From Bugula neritina (Eukaryota; Bryozoa; Gymnolaemata; Cheilostomatida; Bugulidae), in NCBI GenBank assembly GCA_964035545.1, contig OZ037766.1, positions 10,177,722 to 10,241,721 on the forward strand: a DNA stretch of 64,000 nt, given 5' to 3'. Below are positions 62,801 to 64,000 of the stretch, piece after piece (the stretch's first letter is position 1; each line of letters opens with the position of its first letter). The translations under genes and the position numbers were made by a program. The notes beneath the pieces were generated by a model. That model saw only the letters and a list, made by a program, of their open reading frames with translations. It was not told the origin of the DNA and ran no database searches.

Positions 62801-63655
62801 TTTAAGCACAGTATATGTTGCACGTATGAGGGAGCAGCCGTGGTCTAGGAGTTAGAGCGTTTGCATAGTAAACATGAGGTCATGGGTTCGAGCCCGGACA
62901 AAGGCCATTGGTGATGTTAGGAAGAGCATCCAGTCATAATTGCTCCTGTGTCTCATTTAAATAAGTCCTTTATTAACCCTCTATATCAGCGGTTTCTCAC
63001 AGGGATAGCGACTATAAACTTGTCTGAGTTTTATATATTGCACATACTATGAAGATTTCTGAACACTTTTTTTGACTGAGTAATTCAAAAATAAAAAAGA
63101 AGAGAATTTTTGCACAAGACTCACTGTAAACACAATTTTCTCTATTCATATTCCATACACAGATTTTGCAAGCAAGAAGACGCCACCTGGTGCTAAAATA
63201 TTTGCCGTTTGAATGCGGGTTTTATAATTTTGCTTTTTGCTGATTTTAAAAGCAGCGTTTTTCAAGTATTCCAATTTCAAACTAGACTATAAAGTAGTGA
63301 CAGCAAAGCCAGTAAAACACAGAAATGCTTTCCAGCTGCTTCTTTTTATGCATTGAAGGATATTACTTATGATACAATGTTGTAAAGTTATGTTTCAGCA
63401 TAATACTGTGTATAAAAATTACTTGCTGTAGAGAATGCCCAAGATGCTGCGCACTCTCCCTGATCCATTGCTGGGTGAATGTAGAGTGGCCATTTATCAG
63501 TTGCGAGGAATTCTCTTTCAAACAACTCATCAGGCTCAATCTTGATGGGATTCAGTCTCACCACCTGCGATTTGGGCTTAGTTGTACCCAAATAGTATTT
63601 AATACCATCTCTTAGAGACACACCATCAAATTTGTTGTATGTTTTAGCAGACCAT
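59834..63655 (-). CDS. TINAGL1: TINAG-like peptidase-C1-like protein, C-terminal six exons (5' part beyond window)
   Basis: Exons, 5' to 3': 63655-63423, 61785-61641, 61249-61057, 60585-60470, 60295-60262, 59998-59834; all are GT-AG and in phase and encode 294 residues plus stop. The first visible exon begins mid-codon with WSAKTYNKFDGVSLRDGIKY, the linker before the papain-like domain in TINAG proteins. The active-site region reads DQGECAASWAFSTAS, with Ser where papains have the catalytic Cys, the defining TINAG change. GCSGGRIEDAWYFL, CYPY and the GPVQA block follow, then the His region GTHSVKIIGWGEE and the Asn region NSWGQRWGEDGTFKI, so the other two catalytic positions are kept. It ends ESGIEEFVVGVWARVE plus a basic tail RRLRRHRHK. 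TINAG proteins are secreted matrix glycoproteins without protease activity. Their upstream somatomedin-B/EGF-like region would lie beyond 64000. The symbol is by homology; TINAG and TINAGL1 are not separable here. Confidence 0.88.
62830..62990 (+). repeat. tRNA-derived SINE in an intron
   Basis: A tRNA-like head at about 62837-62906 has an A-box-like TGGTCTAGGAGTTAGAGC and a good B box (GGGTTCGAGCC). A short GTTTG/TAAAC anticodon stem and GCC/GGC ends are also visible. A SINE body follows with GTTAGGAAGAGCATCCAGTC, a motif common in invertebrate and vertebrate SINE/LINE tails. It lies in an intron of the TINAG-like gene, antisense to it. The non-tRNA body argues against a working tRNA gene. 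Confidence 0.75.
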
Positions 63656-64000
63656 CTGTAAGAGCAAATTATAGTACCATATCTGGACTTTTCTTTAATG
63701 TAAATATATAGGCTAATGTAATAGGCTTATATATTAGTAGTAAAATATTGACATTTGTTTAAACAGTTAGCAATTGTCACCCAAAGATCCATGAAGGTCA
63801 TATTTTTAAATAGATAAAATACTGAGTACAGCTTAAGCTTTATAAGCTACAAATTTGCTTTGGCATTACTTTAGATTGAGTTGTAGCATAAATCTGCTTT
63901 TATCAGCTAAAATCTTGTATCTTATCACCTCTTATGTTTTAAGAACATACCACATCATATAAAGTGAATAAGTTTATTTCAACCATTAGGTCTATGCCCT
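63656..64000. other. intron sequence of the TINAG-like gene
   Basis: No further exon could be found between 63656 and the window end; upstream exons must be outside. Confidence 0.5.

Noticed and set aside
62837-62906. Functional tRNA gene
   Set aside because: The head is tRNA-like but is followed directly by a SINE body, and the acceptor stem is weak.

Overview
The window is AT-rich nuclear DNA from an animal. Genes are split by many GT-AG introns, typically 0.1-3 kb, and separated by simple repeats, transposon fossils and tRNA-headed SINE-like repeats. The gene set (mitochondrial 2-oxoglutarate dehydrogenase E1, BLOC-1 subunit 2, a UPF0728/C10orf53 homologue, a TINAG-type peptidase-like protein, a somatostatin/allatostatin-C-like GPCR) is metazoan. 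The repeat landscape and a multi-EF-hand protein that I do not recognise from vertebrates suggest an invertebrate, possibly a lophotrochozoan; that placement is inference.

Left part (1-12 kb): a probable exon of an unrecognised minus-strand gene (286-535), a 162-bp inverted-repeat element holding a CGCG promoter palindrome, a long TAC/TAG/TAT low-complexity block, a two-exon multi-pass membrane protein gene (3294-3958, minus), a decayed non-LTR retrotransposon (about 4640-6560), and a 2.07-kb palindromic hAT-like element (7882-9947) with 8-bp target duplications. The UPF0728 gene (10392-11726, plus) follows and has an RFX-type X-box about 200 bp upstream.

Middle (12-46 kb): OGDH is complete on the minus strand in 19 exons (25210 to 12468) that join to an uninterrupted 1014-residue frame. 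It is tail-to-tail with the UPF0728 gene. A near-complete CR1-type retrotransposon (27956 to about 32090, minus) has two intact reading frames, a 3' hairpin and a pentanucleotide tail, and sits inside a low-complexity block. Long AG and TG tracts follow. A 15-exon minus-strand gene (43451 to 35938) encodes at least 955 residues made of eight repeated pairs of degenerate EF-hands. Its introns carry a tandem tRNA-headed repeat and CGCA/CA tracts. A second X-box lies 1.7 kb upstream.

Right part (46-64 kb): a 0.94-kb terminal-inverted-repeat element, two more reverse-transcriptase fossils, BLOC1S2 (four exons, plus), an intronless peptide-type GPCR (minus), and the 3' six exons of a TINAG-like gene (minus) that continues beyond the right edge.

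The host genes show no operon-like relation; each appears to be an independent locus. Coordinates of spliced genes come from reading splice sites and checking codon phase by hand; no transcript evidence was available. No bacterial-type system (CRISPR, operon, prophage) is present.
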